Assembly (NCBI RefSeq): GCF_026167665.1
Contig: NZ_CP098740.1
Coordinates: 4,154,001 to 4,218,000 of the forward strand
Source: Streptomyces drozdowiczii
GTDB lineage: Bacteria; Actinomycetota; Actinomycetes; Streptomycetales; Streptomycetaceae
Direction: 5' to 3'
DNA length: 64,000 bases
Below the pieces are notes generated by a model. That model was not told where the DNA came from and did not search any database. It saw only the letters and a list, made by a program, of their open reading frames with translations. Positions 28,827-37,236 of this stretch are shown here, piece by piece (position 1 is the first letter of the stretch; each line of letters opens with the position of its first letter). Made by a program: the position numbers and the translations under genes.

Positions 28827-29447
28827 ATGGGTGAGACAGGTGCGGCGCGCGGACGGCCGCGCTCCTTCGACCGGGACGCCGCGCTCGCGGCGGCCGTCCG
28901 GCTGTTCTGGGAGCGGGGTTACGGGGCGACCTCGATCGGTGAGCTGACGGAGGCGATGGGCATCCGGCCCGCGAGCCTCTACGCCGCGTTCGGCGACAAG
29001 CGGTCGCTCTTCGAGGAGGCGGTCGCCGCGTACGGGAGGACGCCCGTCGGGACCTTCATGCGCGACGCGCTGGAGCAGGAGCCCACGGCCTACCGCGCGT
29101 TCGCGCGCCTTCTGCGCGAGGCCGCCCGGATCTACGCCGACCCCTCGCACCCGGCGGGCTGCATGGTGATCACGGGGGCCGTGAACGTCACCCCGCAGGA
29201 CGCCGGGGTGGCCGACCGCCTGAGGGGCGTGCGCAATTCCAACGTCACGGCCTGGGAGACGCGGCTGCGGGACGCGCAGCGCACGGGTGAGCTGCCGGAG
29301 CGGGTGGACCCCCGCGTCCTCGCCGGGTACTTCGCCACGATCGTCCAGGGCATGTCGCAGCGCTCCTGCGACGGGGCGGGCCCGGAGGAGCTGGCCGAGA
29401 TCGCCGAACTCGCGCTCGCCGCCTGGCCGGGGGAGCGCGAGGACTGA
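28827..29447 (+). CDS. TetR/AcrR family transcriptional regulator
   Basis: A 206-residue regulator. The HTH region GATSIGELTEAMGIRPASLYAAFGDKRSLFEEA is at about residues 32-65, followed by a TetR_C domain with the GCMVITGAVN motif typical of YxaF/ComR-like regulators. The start at 28827 is chosen because the family N-terminus (RGRPRSFDRDAAL) follows closely and a -10 hexamer lies just upstream. It is divergent from the SDR gene, so it probably represses both until an inducer binds. Confidence 0.92.
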   Translation: MGETGAARGRPRSFDRDAALAAAVRLFWERGYGATSIGELTEAMGIRPASLYAAFGDKRSLFEEAVAAYGRTPVGTFMRDALEQEPTAYRAFARLLREAARIYADPSHPAGCMVITGAVNVTPQDAGVADRLRGVRNSNVTAWETRLRDAQRTGELPERVDPRVLAGYFATIVQGMSQRSCDGAGPEELAEIAELALAAWPGERED

Positions 29448-29459
29448 GCCGACGCGGAA

Positions 29460-29481
29460 AACCCGCCCTGGCGGACGGGTT
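29460..29481. terminator. Short hairpin between convergent genes
   Basis: AACCCG / CGGGTT arms with a 10-nt loop lie between the ends of the TetR gene and the DUF4352-like gene. The arms are short, so this is a weak call. Confidence 0.4.
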
Positions 29482-29507
29482 CCACGGGTGCGGGCACGCC
29501 GCGCGGG

Positions 29508-30386
29508 TCAGAGCTTCAGGTCCCACTGCGTCGAGTCGTACGTGAAGCTGGGACTGACCTCCACGGTGAGGTTCTTCGCGTCGGCCGGCGCGTCGAACGC
29601 GTAGAGCACCGTGACCTTCTTGCCGGGGAGGATCGTGCCGGTGAAGCCCGAGCCGACCTTGTCGTCGAAGATCTGCTCCGCGTCGACCCCGTCCTTACCG
29701 GCCCGTCCCTCGACGGTGACCAGTGCCGAGTCGAACTTCTCCTTGCCGGCGTTCTCGATCACGACGGCCACCTGGTACGCCTTGTTGCCCTTGGTGTGAC
29801 CGGCCGCGAACTCACCGGGGGAGTACTTCGTCGCGTCGCCGACCGTGAGCGTCAGGTCGTCGTCGTACACGATCGCGTCACCGGCCTCCAGCGCCTCGCC
29901 GGTGGGCTTCTCCTCCTTGCCGGCCTTGTCGTCGCCGGACTTCTCCTTCTCGGCGCCCTTGCCGGCGTCCCCGCCCGCCTTCGGCTGCGCGGACGCCTTC
30001 GTGTCCGACACCGCCTTGTTCAGGTCGTCCACCGCGTCGTCCACCGTCTTGAAGGTGATCACCGCGCCGACCACCGACATGATCAGCGCGATCAGCGCGA
30101 GGACCGTGCCGAACGTGGCCATCTTCTTGTTCGTCGCCTCGCCCCTCTTGGCGCGGCCCCGGCCGACGAGCCCCAGGACCAGCGCGATCGTGCCGAGGAT
30201 GCCCGCCAGCCAGAAGAGGAACGGGATGAGGCCGGAGACCGCGCCGATGAGCCCGAGGATCAGGGCGGCGGTGCCCAGCCCGTTGCGCGCGGGGCGCAGA
30301 CCGGGCGCGTGAGCGGGGCCGTACGGCTGCTGCGGCTGGGGGTGCGGAGGCTGCGGGGACTGCGGCGGCTGCGTGAACTGGGACAT
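29508..30386 (-). CDS. DUF4190/DUF4352-like membrane-anchored protein
   Basis: A 292-residue protein. A cytoplasmic Pro/Gln-rich N-terminus (about 1-33) is followed by two long hydrophobic segments (about 37-75), a basic loop GRGRAKRGEATNKK, a third hydrophobic segment (about 88-112), a Lys/Glu/Ala-rich linker and an exported immunoglobulin-like C-terminal domain (about 165-292) of the DUF4352 type that ends TYDSTQWDLKL. This design is common in Streptomyces and its function is unknown. The start at 30386 begins MSQFTQPPQS and has AAGGG upstream. Divergent from the methylase-like gene. Confidence 0.82.
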   Translation of the reverse strand: MSQFTQPPQSPQPPHPQPQQPYGPAHAPGLRPARNGLGTAALILGLIGAVSGLIPFLFWLAGILGTIALVLGLVGRGRAKRGEATNKKMATFGTVLALIALIMSVVGAVITFKTVDDAVDDLNKAVSDTKASAQPKAGGDAGKGAEKEKSGDDKAGKEEKPTGEALEAGDAIVYDDDLTLTVGDATKYSPGEFAAGHTKGNKAYQVAVVIENAGKEKFDSALVTVEGRAGKDGVDAEQIFDDKVGSGFTGTILPGKKVTVLYAFDAPADAKNLTVEVSPSFTYDSTQWDLKL

Positions 30387-30475
30387 GGCTGCGCCCTTCG
30401 GCAAGTACGGGATGAGTGGTGAGCGGATCCACCTGACGTCGCTCGTTCAGCGACAGGTCAATCACAGCATCATCT

Positions 30476-30499
30476 GTGAACCGAGTCAACACGGTTCAC
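30476..30499. promoter_or_regulatory. 24-bp palindrome in the divergent region
   Basis: GTGAACCG-N8-CGGTTCAC with perfect 8-bp arms lies between the DUF4352-like gene and the methylase-like gene, 90 and 107 bp from their starts. It looks like an operator; the regulator is unknown. Confidence 0.45.
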
Positions 30500-30605
30500 G
30501 CGGAACAGGTCCATGCACGCCGTGAATCGATGGCGAGTGCGCTGCTGTGTACGGGTCGGTATGCTCGCCCCGACCCGCCAGCGGTACAGCACAGGGAGAC
30601 AGCAA

Positions 30606-32705
30606 GTGCCGGAGAACGCGACAGAGGTGACCGCCGCCGGAATCGCCCGCCTGGCGGGCGTGGGACGCGCCGCCGTCAGCAACTGGCGCCGTCGGCACGC
30701 CGACTTCCCCCAGCCCGTGGGCGGCACCGAGACCAGCCCGTCCTTCGCACTGCCCGAGGTCGAGCGGTGGCTGCGCGACCAGGGCAAGCTGGTCGAGGTC
30801 CCCCTCCGCGAACGCGTCTGGCAGCAGCTGGCCGGCCACCCGGCGGGCCCCGTCACCGCCCTCGTCCACACCGGCTGCGCCCTGCTGCTGGTGAACCGCA
30901 GCCCCGCCGCCTGGCGGGAGATCACCGGCGTGTCCGACGAGCGGATGGCCGGGGTGCTCTCCCTCGCGCTGGACGACGCCCTCACCGACCGCTTCGGGCC
31001 CGCCGGGAACGGGCGCGCCGTCCGCACCCCGGACCGCGCCGAACTCCTGCCGTCCGTGCCGCTGCTGCGCGGCGCCGCCGAGCTGGCCGCGGAGACCGGC
31101 GTCCGGGATGCGTACGAGTTCCTGCTCGGCCGTCAGCTCGACGCCAACCCGCGCCAGTACACGCTGACCCCGCCCGGTCTCGCCGAATTGATGGCGGAAC
31201 TGGCCGGCACCGGCGGGCCCGGCGTGCGCACGGTGCTCGACCCGGCGGCGGGCACCGGCGCCCTGCTGACCGCTGCCGGGCCGGCCGGGCTGTACGCCCA
31301 GGAGAGCGACCCCGGCCTCGCAGCCGTCACCGCACTCCGCCTCGCCCTGCGCACGGCGGACACCCCGCGCACCGCCTCCGCCCGCCGCACCCTCGACGTA
31401 CGCACCGGGGACACCCTGCGCGCCGACGCCTTCCCGGGGCTGGCCGCCGACGCCGTGCTCTGCCACCCCCCGTTCAACGAGCGCAACTGGGGCCACGACG
31501 AACTCGCCTACGATCCCCGCTGGGAGTACGGCTTCCCCGCCCGCACCGAGTCCGAACTCGCCTGGGTGCAGCACGCGCTGGCCCGGCTGCGCGACGGCGG
31601 CACCGCCGTCCTCCTGATGCCCCCCGCCGCCGCCTCCCGCCGATCCGGCCGCCGCATCCGCGCCGACCTCCTGCGCCGGGGCGCCCTGCGCGCCGTCATC
31701 GCGCTCCCGGCCGGCGCCGCACCCCCGTACGGCATCCCGCTCCATCTGTGGGTGCTCCGCAGGCCCGGCGCCGCGCCGCAGCCCAACCCCGCACTCCTGC
31801 TGGTCGACACCGCCGAGCCCGCCGAGCAGACCACCGGCGGCGGCCGGGACCGCCTCGACCTGACCGCCCTGCGCCACGCGGTAATCGACGCCTGGCACGC
31901 GTACGAGGGGCAGCGCCCGCAGCCCACGGCGCCGCACTCCGCCGCCGCCCGCACCGTCCCCGTCATCGAACTCCTCGACGACGACGTCGACCTCGCCCCC
32001 GCCCGCCACCTGCCGTCCCCCGCCGCCACCGGCGGACCCGCCGAACTGGCCGGCGTACGCGAGCGGCTGACCACGACCCTGGGCCTGGCCACGAGCCTCA
32101 CCCCGCCACCCCCCGCCCCCACCGCACCCGCGCACCGCCCGCTCACCACCCTCGGCGAACTCGCCCGCGCGGGCGCCCTCCAGCTCCGCCACGGCGGCGC
32201 GGGCACCGGGACCGGCCCCGTCCTCACCGAGCACGACGTGCTGGGCGGCACCCCGCCCTCAGGCGCTCCGGCCACCGGCGCCCCGGCCACCGGCGCCCCC
32301 GAGGAGCCCGTCCTGGTCGAAGCGGGCGACGTCGTCGTGCCCGTGCTCGGCGGCGTCACCGTCGTCCGGGTCGTGGACGAGGCCACTGCGGGCGCCGCGC
32401 TCGGCCGCAACCTCCAACTGCTGCGCCCCGACCCGGACGTGCTCGACCCCTGGTTCCTCGCCGGCTTCCTGCGCGGCACCACCAACAACCGGCAGGCCAG
32501 CAGCCACGCCTCCACCGCGACCCGGCTGGACGCCCGCCGCCTGCAACTGCCGCGCCTGCCCCTGGCCGAGCAGCGGCGCTACGGCGAACGGTTCCGCGCG
32601 CTCGCCGCGTTCGAGGACGCGCTGCGGCTCGCCGGACGGCTCGGCGGACAGCTCGTGCAGGGCCTCTACGACGGATTGACGGACGGTACGGTCACGCCGG
32701 AGTGA
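30606..32705 (+). CDS. N-6 DNA methylase-like protein with N-terminal HTH and variant catalytic motif
   Basis: A 699-residue protein with no visible restriction partner. An N-terminal helix-turn-helix (VTAAGIARLAGVGRAAVSNW) precedes a type I/HsdM-like methylase core: SAM motif DPAAGTG (Asp212), and motif IV, normally NPPF, read here as HPPF (His287 in LCHPPFNERNWG). A C-terminal part resembles a specificity-subunit target-recognition domain (LQLPRLPLAEQRRYGERF). Start GTG 30606 has AGGGAGA 6 nt upstream. It could be a DNA adenine methylase, a non-catalytic DNA-binding descendant, or a modifier of another substrate. The family recurs in Streptomyces chromosomes. Confidence 0.82.
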   Translation: MPENATEVTAAGIARLAGVGRAAVSNWRRRHADFPQPVGGTETSPSFALPEVERWLRDQGKLVEVPLRERVWQQLAGHPAGPVTALVHTGCALLLVNRSPAAWREITGVSDERMAGVLSLALDDALTDRFGPAGNGRAVRTPDRAELLPSVPLLRGAAELAAETGVRDAYEFLLGRQLDANPRQYTLTPPGLAELMAELAGTGGPGVRTVLDPAAGTGALLTAAGPAGLYAQESDPGLAAVTALRLALRTADTPRTASARRTLDVRTGDTLRADAFPGLAADAVLCHPPFNERNWGHDELAYDPRWEYGFPARTESELAWVQHALARLRDGGTAVLLMPPAAASRRSGRRIRADLLRRGALRAVIALPAGAAPPYGIPLHLWVLRRPGAAPQPNPALLLVDTAEPAEQTTGGGRDRLDLTALRHAVIDAWHAYEGQRPQPTAPHSAAARTVPVIELLDDDVDLAPARHLPSPAATGGPAELAGVRERLTTTLGLATSLTPPPPAPTAPAHRPLTTLGELARAGALQLRHGGAGTGTGPVLTEHDVLGGTPPSGAPATGAPATGAPEEPVLVEAGDVVVPVLGGVTVVRVVDEATAGAALGRNLQLLRPDPDVLDPWFLAGFLRGTTNNRQASSHASTATRLDARRLQLPRLPLAEQRRYGERFRALAAFEDALRLAGRLGGQLVQGLYDGLTDGTVTPE

Positions 32706-32827
32706 CCGGAACCACAACGGTTCCGCACAACCCCGGGCCCTCTGTCGGTGTCGCCCCTTACGCTCGGATCCGCACGCACGCCCGTGTGCGCGCGGACGTT
32801 TCACGACCAGGCAATCCAGGAGCAGCC

Positions 32828-33427
32828 ATGTACGCCCCGGGTCTTCCGCCCACGGCGCCGCGCCGAGTCCCCGGCAGGGCCTGGATCGTCTCCATGCGCG
32901 TGCTGTTCATCCTGATCGCGGTCTGCTCCTTGGGCTTTCTGCTGTGGGCGCCGCTGCTCAGGCTCGCGTTCGTCCGCCGCCGTGCCCTCGACTGGTGGGC
33001 GGCCGGCGCCGGCTTCGTGTTCACCTGCGTGGTGATCGCCGTGCTCGGCAGGAACGAGCCGGAGGTGGAGGCGGACGGCCTCGACAACGTGTTCATAGCG
33101 CTGCAACTCCTGGTCCTCGCGGCCGTCTGCGTGTACTACCTCGTCGCCGACGTGCGTTTCCACGCACGCCTGACCGGGAAGGGCGCCGGACTCCCGCACC
33201 AGGGGGCCGGCTACGCGTACGTCACGACCGTGCCCGTGCCCACGCCTCCGTACGGACAGCCGCAGCCCTACCCGCCGCACCCCGGGCAGCAGCAGCCCTA
33301 CCCGCTTCCCCTCACCCGCTGCCCCCAGCCCGAGGACGCCCGCCCCGCCCCGCCCCAGCGCATCGACCAGGTCCGCGCCGAGCTGGACGAGCTGAGCGAC
33401 TACCTCCGCAAGGAGGAGGGCCGGTGA
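32828..33427 (+). CDS. Membrane protein of unknown function upstream of a Ser/Thr kinase
   Basis: A 199-residue protein with three hydrophobic segments (about residues 18-42, 55-76 and 90-110), then a cytoplasmic Pro/Tyr/Gln-rich tail and a final amphipathic helix QRIDQVRAELDELSDYLRKE that may form a coiled coil. The stop overlaps the kinase start (GTGA), so the two are translationally coupled, which suggests the protein acts with or is modified by the kinase; this is inference. I recognise no named domain. Confidence 0.8.
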   Translation: MYAPGLPPTAPRRVPGRAWIVSMRVLFILIAVCSLGFLLWAPLLRLAFVRRRALDWWAAGAGFVFTCVVIAVLGRNEPEVEADGLDNVFIALQLLVLAAVCVYYLVADVRFHARLTGKGAGLPHQGAGYAYVTTVPVPTPPYGQPQPYPPHPGQQQPYPLPLTRCPQPEDARPAPPQRIDQVRAELDELSDYLRKEEGR

Positions 33428-34956
33428 ACGGTCGCCTCATCGGCGGGCGGTACGAGCTGGCGACGATCCTCGGCCAGGGCGGCATGGGCCAGGTCTGGAC
33501 GGCCTACGACCAGCGCCTCGACCGCCGGGTCGCCGTCAAGCTGCTGCGCCCCGACCGGGTCACCGGGCCCATCGGCAGCGAGGCCGCCGACGAGCTGCGC
33601 CGCCGTTTCGTCCGCGAGTGCCGGGTCACCGCGCAGGTGGACCACCCGGGCCTGGTCACCGTGCACGACGCCGGCAGCGACGGCGACGACCTGTTCCTCG
33701 TCATGCAGTACGTGGAGGGCGCCGACCTCGGCGACCACCTCGCCGAGCACGACCCCTACCCCTGGCCCTGGGCCGTCGCGGTGGCCGCGCAGCTGTGCGC
33801 CGTCCTCAGCGCCGTGCACGCCGTACCGATCGTCCACCGCGACCTCAAGCCCCGTAACGTGATGGTCCGTCCGGACGGCACCGTGCTCGTCCTCGACCTC
33901 GGTGTCGCGTCCGTCCTCGACACCGACACCACCCGCCTCACCAACACCGGCTCGCCCATCGGCTCCCCGGCCTACATGGCGCCCGAGCAGGCCATGGGCG
34001 GCGCGGTCGGCCCGTACACCGACCTCTACGCCCTCGGCGTCCTCCTGCACGAACTGCTCAGCGGCGATGTGCCGTTCGCCGGGTCCACCGCCCTCGGCGT
34101 GCTCCACCGGCACCTGTACGAACCGCCGCTGCCGGTCCGCCGGATCCGGCCCGACATCCCCGAGCCGCTGGAGGCACTGGTGCTGCGGCTGCTCGCCAAG
34201 GACCCGCAGCACCGCCCGGCCAGCGCCCAGGAGGTGTACGAACACCTCGCCCCGCTGCTGCCCGCACGCGGCTCCCGGCCGCCCGCCGGGCCGCTCGACC
34301 CCACCCGTCCGTTCCTGCGCCCGCACGCCCCCTGGCCCGACCGCGCCACGGTTCCGCCGCCGGCCATGCCCGCCACGCCGCCCGCCCGGACGGACGTCGC
34401 CGCAGCCGTGGACGAGGTCAAGCGGCTCCTCGGCGAGGGCCGCATCACCCAGGCCGTGGACATGCTCGGCGGGCTCCTCCCGGTCGCCGCCGAACAGCAC
34501 GGGTCCGGCTCCCCGGTCGTCCGCATCCTGCGCAAGCAGTACGCGGCGACCCTCATGGACGACGGCCAGTACCGCCGCGCCCTGCCCGAACTGCGCCGGC
34601 TCGCCGACGACCGGGCCGCCGAGGCGGGCCCCGCGGACCCGCAGACCCTCGGCCACCGCTGCGACGTGGCCCAGTGCCTGGAACAGCTCGGTGAACCGGC
34701 CGCCGCGCTCGCGGAGTACCGCGCCGTGCTGCCGTACTACGAGAACCAGTACGCCACGGGCAACGACCCGGCACGCTCGTACGAGATCCGCCACCGCATC
34801 GGGCAGCTGCTGCTCGCCCTCGGCGACCACGCGAACGCGCGCGCCCAGCTCCAGTCCCTGCTGTACGACACCGAGCGCGCCTACGGCCCGCACCACCCGC
34901 TGCCCGTCGAGCTGCGCCGGCAGCTGCAACGCCAGATGGAGGTCCGGGGCGGCTGA
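33424..34956 (+). CDS. PASTA-less Ser/Thr protein kinase with C-terminal TPR-like region
   Basis: A 510-residue Hanks-type kinase. The glycine loop is LGQGGMGQVW (residues 16-25), the catalytic lysine is Lys39, the catalytic loop is HRDLKPRN (Asp140), the metal-binding motif is DLG (Asp158) in place of DFG, and the APE-like sequence is SPAYMAPEQA. A proline-rich linker (about 280-325) leads to a helical repeat region (about 328-505) that looks like TPRs. There is no membrane helix, so it is cytoplasmic unless tethered by the coupled upstream membrane protein. The GTG start overlaps the preceding stop. Confidence 0.93.
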   Translation: MNGRLIGGRYELATILGQGGMGQVWTAYDQRLDRRVAVKLLRPDRVTGPIGSEAADELRRRFVRECRVTAQVDHPGLVTVHDAGSDGDDLFLVMQYVEGADLGDHLAEHDPYPWPWAVAVAAQLCAVLSAVHAVPIVHRDLKPRNVMVRPDGTVLVLDLGVASVLDTDTTRLTNTGSPIGSPAYMAPEQAMGGAVGPYTDLYALGVLLHELLSGDVPFAGSTALGVLHRHLYEPPLPVRRIRPDIPEPLEALVLRLLAKDPQHRPASAQEVYEHLAPLLPARGSRPPAGPLDPTRPFLRPHAPWPDRATVPPPAMPATPPARTDVAAAVDEVKRLLGEGRITQAVDMLGGLLPVAAEQHGSGSPVVRILRKQYAATLMDDGQYRRALPELRRLADDRAAEAGPADPQTLGHRCDVAQCLEQLGEPAAALAEYRAVLPYYENQYATGNDPARSYEIRHRIGQLLLALGDHANARAQLQSLLYDTERAYGPHHPLPVELRRQLQRQMEVRGG

Positions 34957-35043
34957 GAGCCGGGACGGGCCGTTCACCCGATGGCCGCCCACCGGCCACA
35001 CCGGGCTCCGGAGGGCGACACATCGACCGGTTGATGTACATGG

Positions 35044-36012
35044 GTGCTGATCTCGCTGGTGGTGCCTTGTTTCAACGAGGAAGAGATCCTCGAACGCTTC
35101 CATGAACGCGTCACGGACGAAATGTCCCGCCTCGGGCACGCGTTCGAGGTCGTCTACATCGACGACGGAAGCGCCGACCGGACCCTGCCCCTCATCCAGG
35201 AGCTGGCCACCGCCGACGCGCGCGTCCGGTACGTCTCCTTCAGCCGCAACTTCGGCAAGGAGGCCGCCATGCTGGCCGGCCTCCAGCACGCCGAGGGGGA
35301 CACGGTGGTGCTCATGGACGCCGACCTCCAGCACCCGCCGGAACTGGTCGGCCGGATGCTCCAGGAGCACGCCCGGGGCTACGACCAGGTCATCGCCCGC
35401 CGCACCCGCGCCGGCGACCGCGTCACCCGTACCGTCACCGCACGCGCCTACTACTGGCTGATCAACCGCCTCGTGGACGTCGAACTGGTCGACGGCGTCG
35501 GAGACTTCCGGCTCCTCTCCCGCCGCGCGGCGGACGCCGTGCTCTCGCTCACCGAGTACAACCGCTTCTCCAAGGGCCTCTTCGCCTGGGTCGGCTTCCC
35601 CACCACGACGTTCAGTTACGAGAACGCCGTACGGGAACAGGGCCGTTCCGCCTGGACCTTCGGCAAGCTCCTCAACTACGGCCTGGACGGGCTGCTCTCC
35701 TTCAACAACAAGCCCCTGCGCGCCGCCCTCTACCTCGGCCTGCTCCTGACCTCCGTCGCCCTCGCGTACGCCGCCTGGATCGTCGGCGTCGCCCTCGTGC
35801 GCGGTGTCGACACCCCCGGTTACGTCACCCTGCTCGTCGTGGTCACCGCGCTCGCCGGCGTCCAGATGGTGCTCGCCGGGGTCGTCGGCGAGTACGTCGG
35901 GCGTATCTACTACGAGGTGAAGCGCCGCCCGCACTTCCTGGTCAAGGCCACCAACGCCCGGACCCGCGAAGCCGCCGCCGAACCGGAGCCCCGGGAGTTC
36001 GTACGCCGATGA
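35044..36012 (+). CDS. Family 2 glycosyltransferase, polyprenyl-phosphate type
   Basis: A 322-residue membrane-anchored GT2 enzyme of the DPM1/GtrB type, which transfers a sugar from a nucleotide donor to a polyprenyl phosphate. It has VVPCFNEEE, YIDDGSADRT, the metal-binding MDADLQHPPEL and a GVGDFRLLSR motif, then two membrane helices near residues 232-254 and 262-290. It overlaps the following GtrA gene by 4 nt, the usual GtrB-GtrA pair that makes and flips the lipid-linked sugar for exported glycans. The GTG start has no clear ribosome-binding site. Confidence 0.92.
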   Translation: MLISLVVPCFNEEEILERFHERVTDEMSRLGHAFEVVYIDDGSADRTLPLIQELATADARVRYVSFSRNFGKEAAMLAGLQHAEGDTVVLMDADLQHPPELVGRMLQEHARGYDQVIARRTRAGDRVTRTVTARAYYWLINRLVDVELVDGVGDFRLLSRRAADAVLSLTEYNRFSKGLFAWVGFPTTTFSYENAVREQGRSAWTFGKLLNYGLDGLLSFNNKPLRAALYLGLLLTSVALAYAAWIVGVALVRGVDTPGYVTLLVVVTALAGVQMVLAGVVGEYVGRIYYEVKRRPHFLVKATNARTREAAAEPEPREFVRR

Positions 36013-36410
36013 CGGTCACCGCACAAATGGCACGTTTCGCTGTCGTCGGCGCGGTGAACACCGGCACGTACTACGGCCTCTACCTGCTCCTGCTGCACTG
36101 GCTGCCGTACATCGCCGCCCATGTGCTCGCCTTCGCGCTCAGCATGATCGGCTCGTTCTTCCTGAACTCGTACTTCACGTACCGCACCCGGCCCACCTGG
36201 CGGAAGTTCCTGCTCTTCCCCCTCACCAACGCGGCCAACTTCGTCATCACCACCGGCGGCGTCTACCTCCTGGTCGACCTGGCCGGATTCAGCGACCGCT
36301 ACGCCCCGCTGGTGGCCGCCGCGGCCGCCATCCCCATCACGTTCGTGGTCTCGCGCACGATCATGCTGCGGCCGGACACACCGTCGAAAACGGCCGAACG
36401 TGTCGGCTGA
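36009..36410 (+). CDS. GtrA family membrane protein
   Basis: A 133-residue protein with four membrane segments. MARFAVVGAVNTGTYYGLYL near the N-terminus and FFLNSYFTYR in the middle are typical of GtrA. Proteins of this family are thought to flip the polyprenyl-phosphate sugar made by a GtrB-type enzyme. The ATG overlaps the GT2 stop (ATGA), so the pair is translated together. Confidence 0.93.
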   Translation: MTVTAQMARFAVVGAVNTGTYYGLYLLLLHWLPYIAAHVLAFALSMIGSFFLNSYFTYRTRPTWRKFLLFPLTNAANFVITTGGVYLLVDLAGFSDRYAPLVAAAAAIPITFVVSRTIMLRPDTPSKTAERVG

Positions 36411-36546
36411 GCCGCCCGACGGCGGACCGCATCCCCAACTCCTCCCGAATCGTTGGTCGAATCAGTGGCCCGGACCGGTTCCACTCCCTAACATCGATCA
36501 CCGCAAGGCTTTGTGCACCGCCGCACAATCTCCTCGGGAGGCTCCT

Positions 36547-37203
36547 TTGCACCGCCGCCGTCGCACCGCGCTCACCGTCTCCGCCGCGCTGCTCGCCGCA
36601 GCGCCGCTCGTCACCGCCTGTGGCAGCCAGGCCCACCCCGGCGCCGCGGCCGTCGTCGGCGGCGACCGGATCACGGTGTCCACCGTGCAGGCGCAGGTGG
36701 CCGACGTACGCAAGGCGCAGGGCTCGTCCCCGCAGTCCGCCCAGCTCACCGACCAGTCCGGCCAGCTGGCCCGGGCCAAGCTGCACGGGCTGATCCTGGA
36801 CCGCGTCCTCGACCGGGCCGCGGCGGACGCGGGCGTCACGGTGAGCCGCGCGGAGATCCAGCAGATGCGCCAGTCCGCCGTCGCCCAGTACAGCGGCGAG
36901 AAGGGCCTCCAGCAGGCCGTCCTCCAGGAGCGCTGGCTCGCCCCGGGCCAGATCGACGCCTTCCTGCGCGAGCAGATCCAGATCACCAAGCTCGGCCAGG
37001 CCCTCGGCGCCGACCCGTCCACGCCCGAGGGCACCAAGGCCATCGGCGACGCGCTCACCAAGGCGTCCAAGGCGCTGAACGTCGACGTCAACCCCCGCTA
37101 CGGCACCTGGGACAACCAGCAGATCCAGCTGGGCGACTACAAGGCCCCGTGGATCTCCCAGGTCACCAAGCCCGCCCAGGCGGCCGCCGAGGCCGGGGCC
37201 TGA
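36547..37203 (+). CDS. SurA N-terminal-domain lipoprotein
   Basis: A 218-residue exported lipoprotein. The signal RRRRTALTVSAALLAAAPLV is followed by the lipobox cysteine in TACGS. The mature part is a helical SurA/PrsA-like chaperone domain (VVGGDRITVSTVQAQVADV, then SRAEIQQMRQSAV); no parvulin isomerase domain follows. The start is the TTG at 36547, supported by GGGAGG 5 nt upstream. Likely assists folding of exported proteins at the outer face of the membrane. Followed 33 nt later by mazG. Confidence 0.87.
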   Translation: MHRRRRTALTVSAALLAAAPLVTACGSQAHPGAAAVVGGDRITVSTVQAQVADVRKAQGSSPQSAQLTDQSGQLARAKLHGLILDRVLDRAAADAGVTVSRAEIQQMRQSAVAQYSGEKGLQQAVLQERWLAPGQIDAFLREQIQITKLGQALGADPSTPEGTKAIGDALTKASKALNVDVNPRYGTWDNQQIQLGDYKAPWISQVTKPAQAAAEAGA

Positions 37204-37236
37204 GCCCGCTGTGACGGCCGGGGTAGATTCGGTGGC

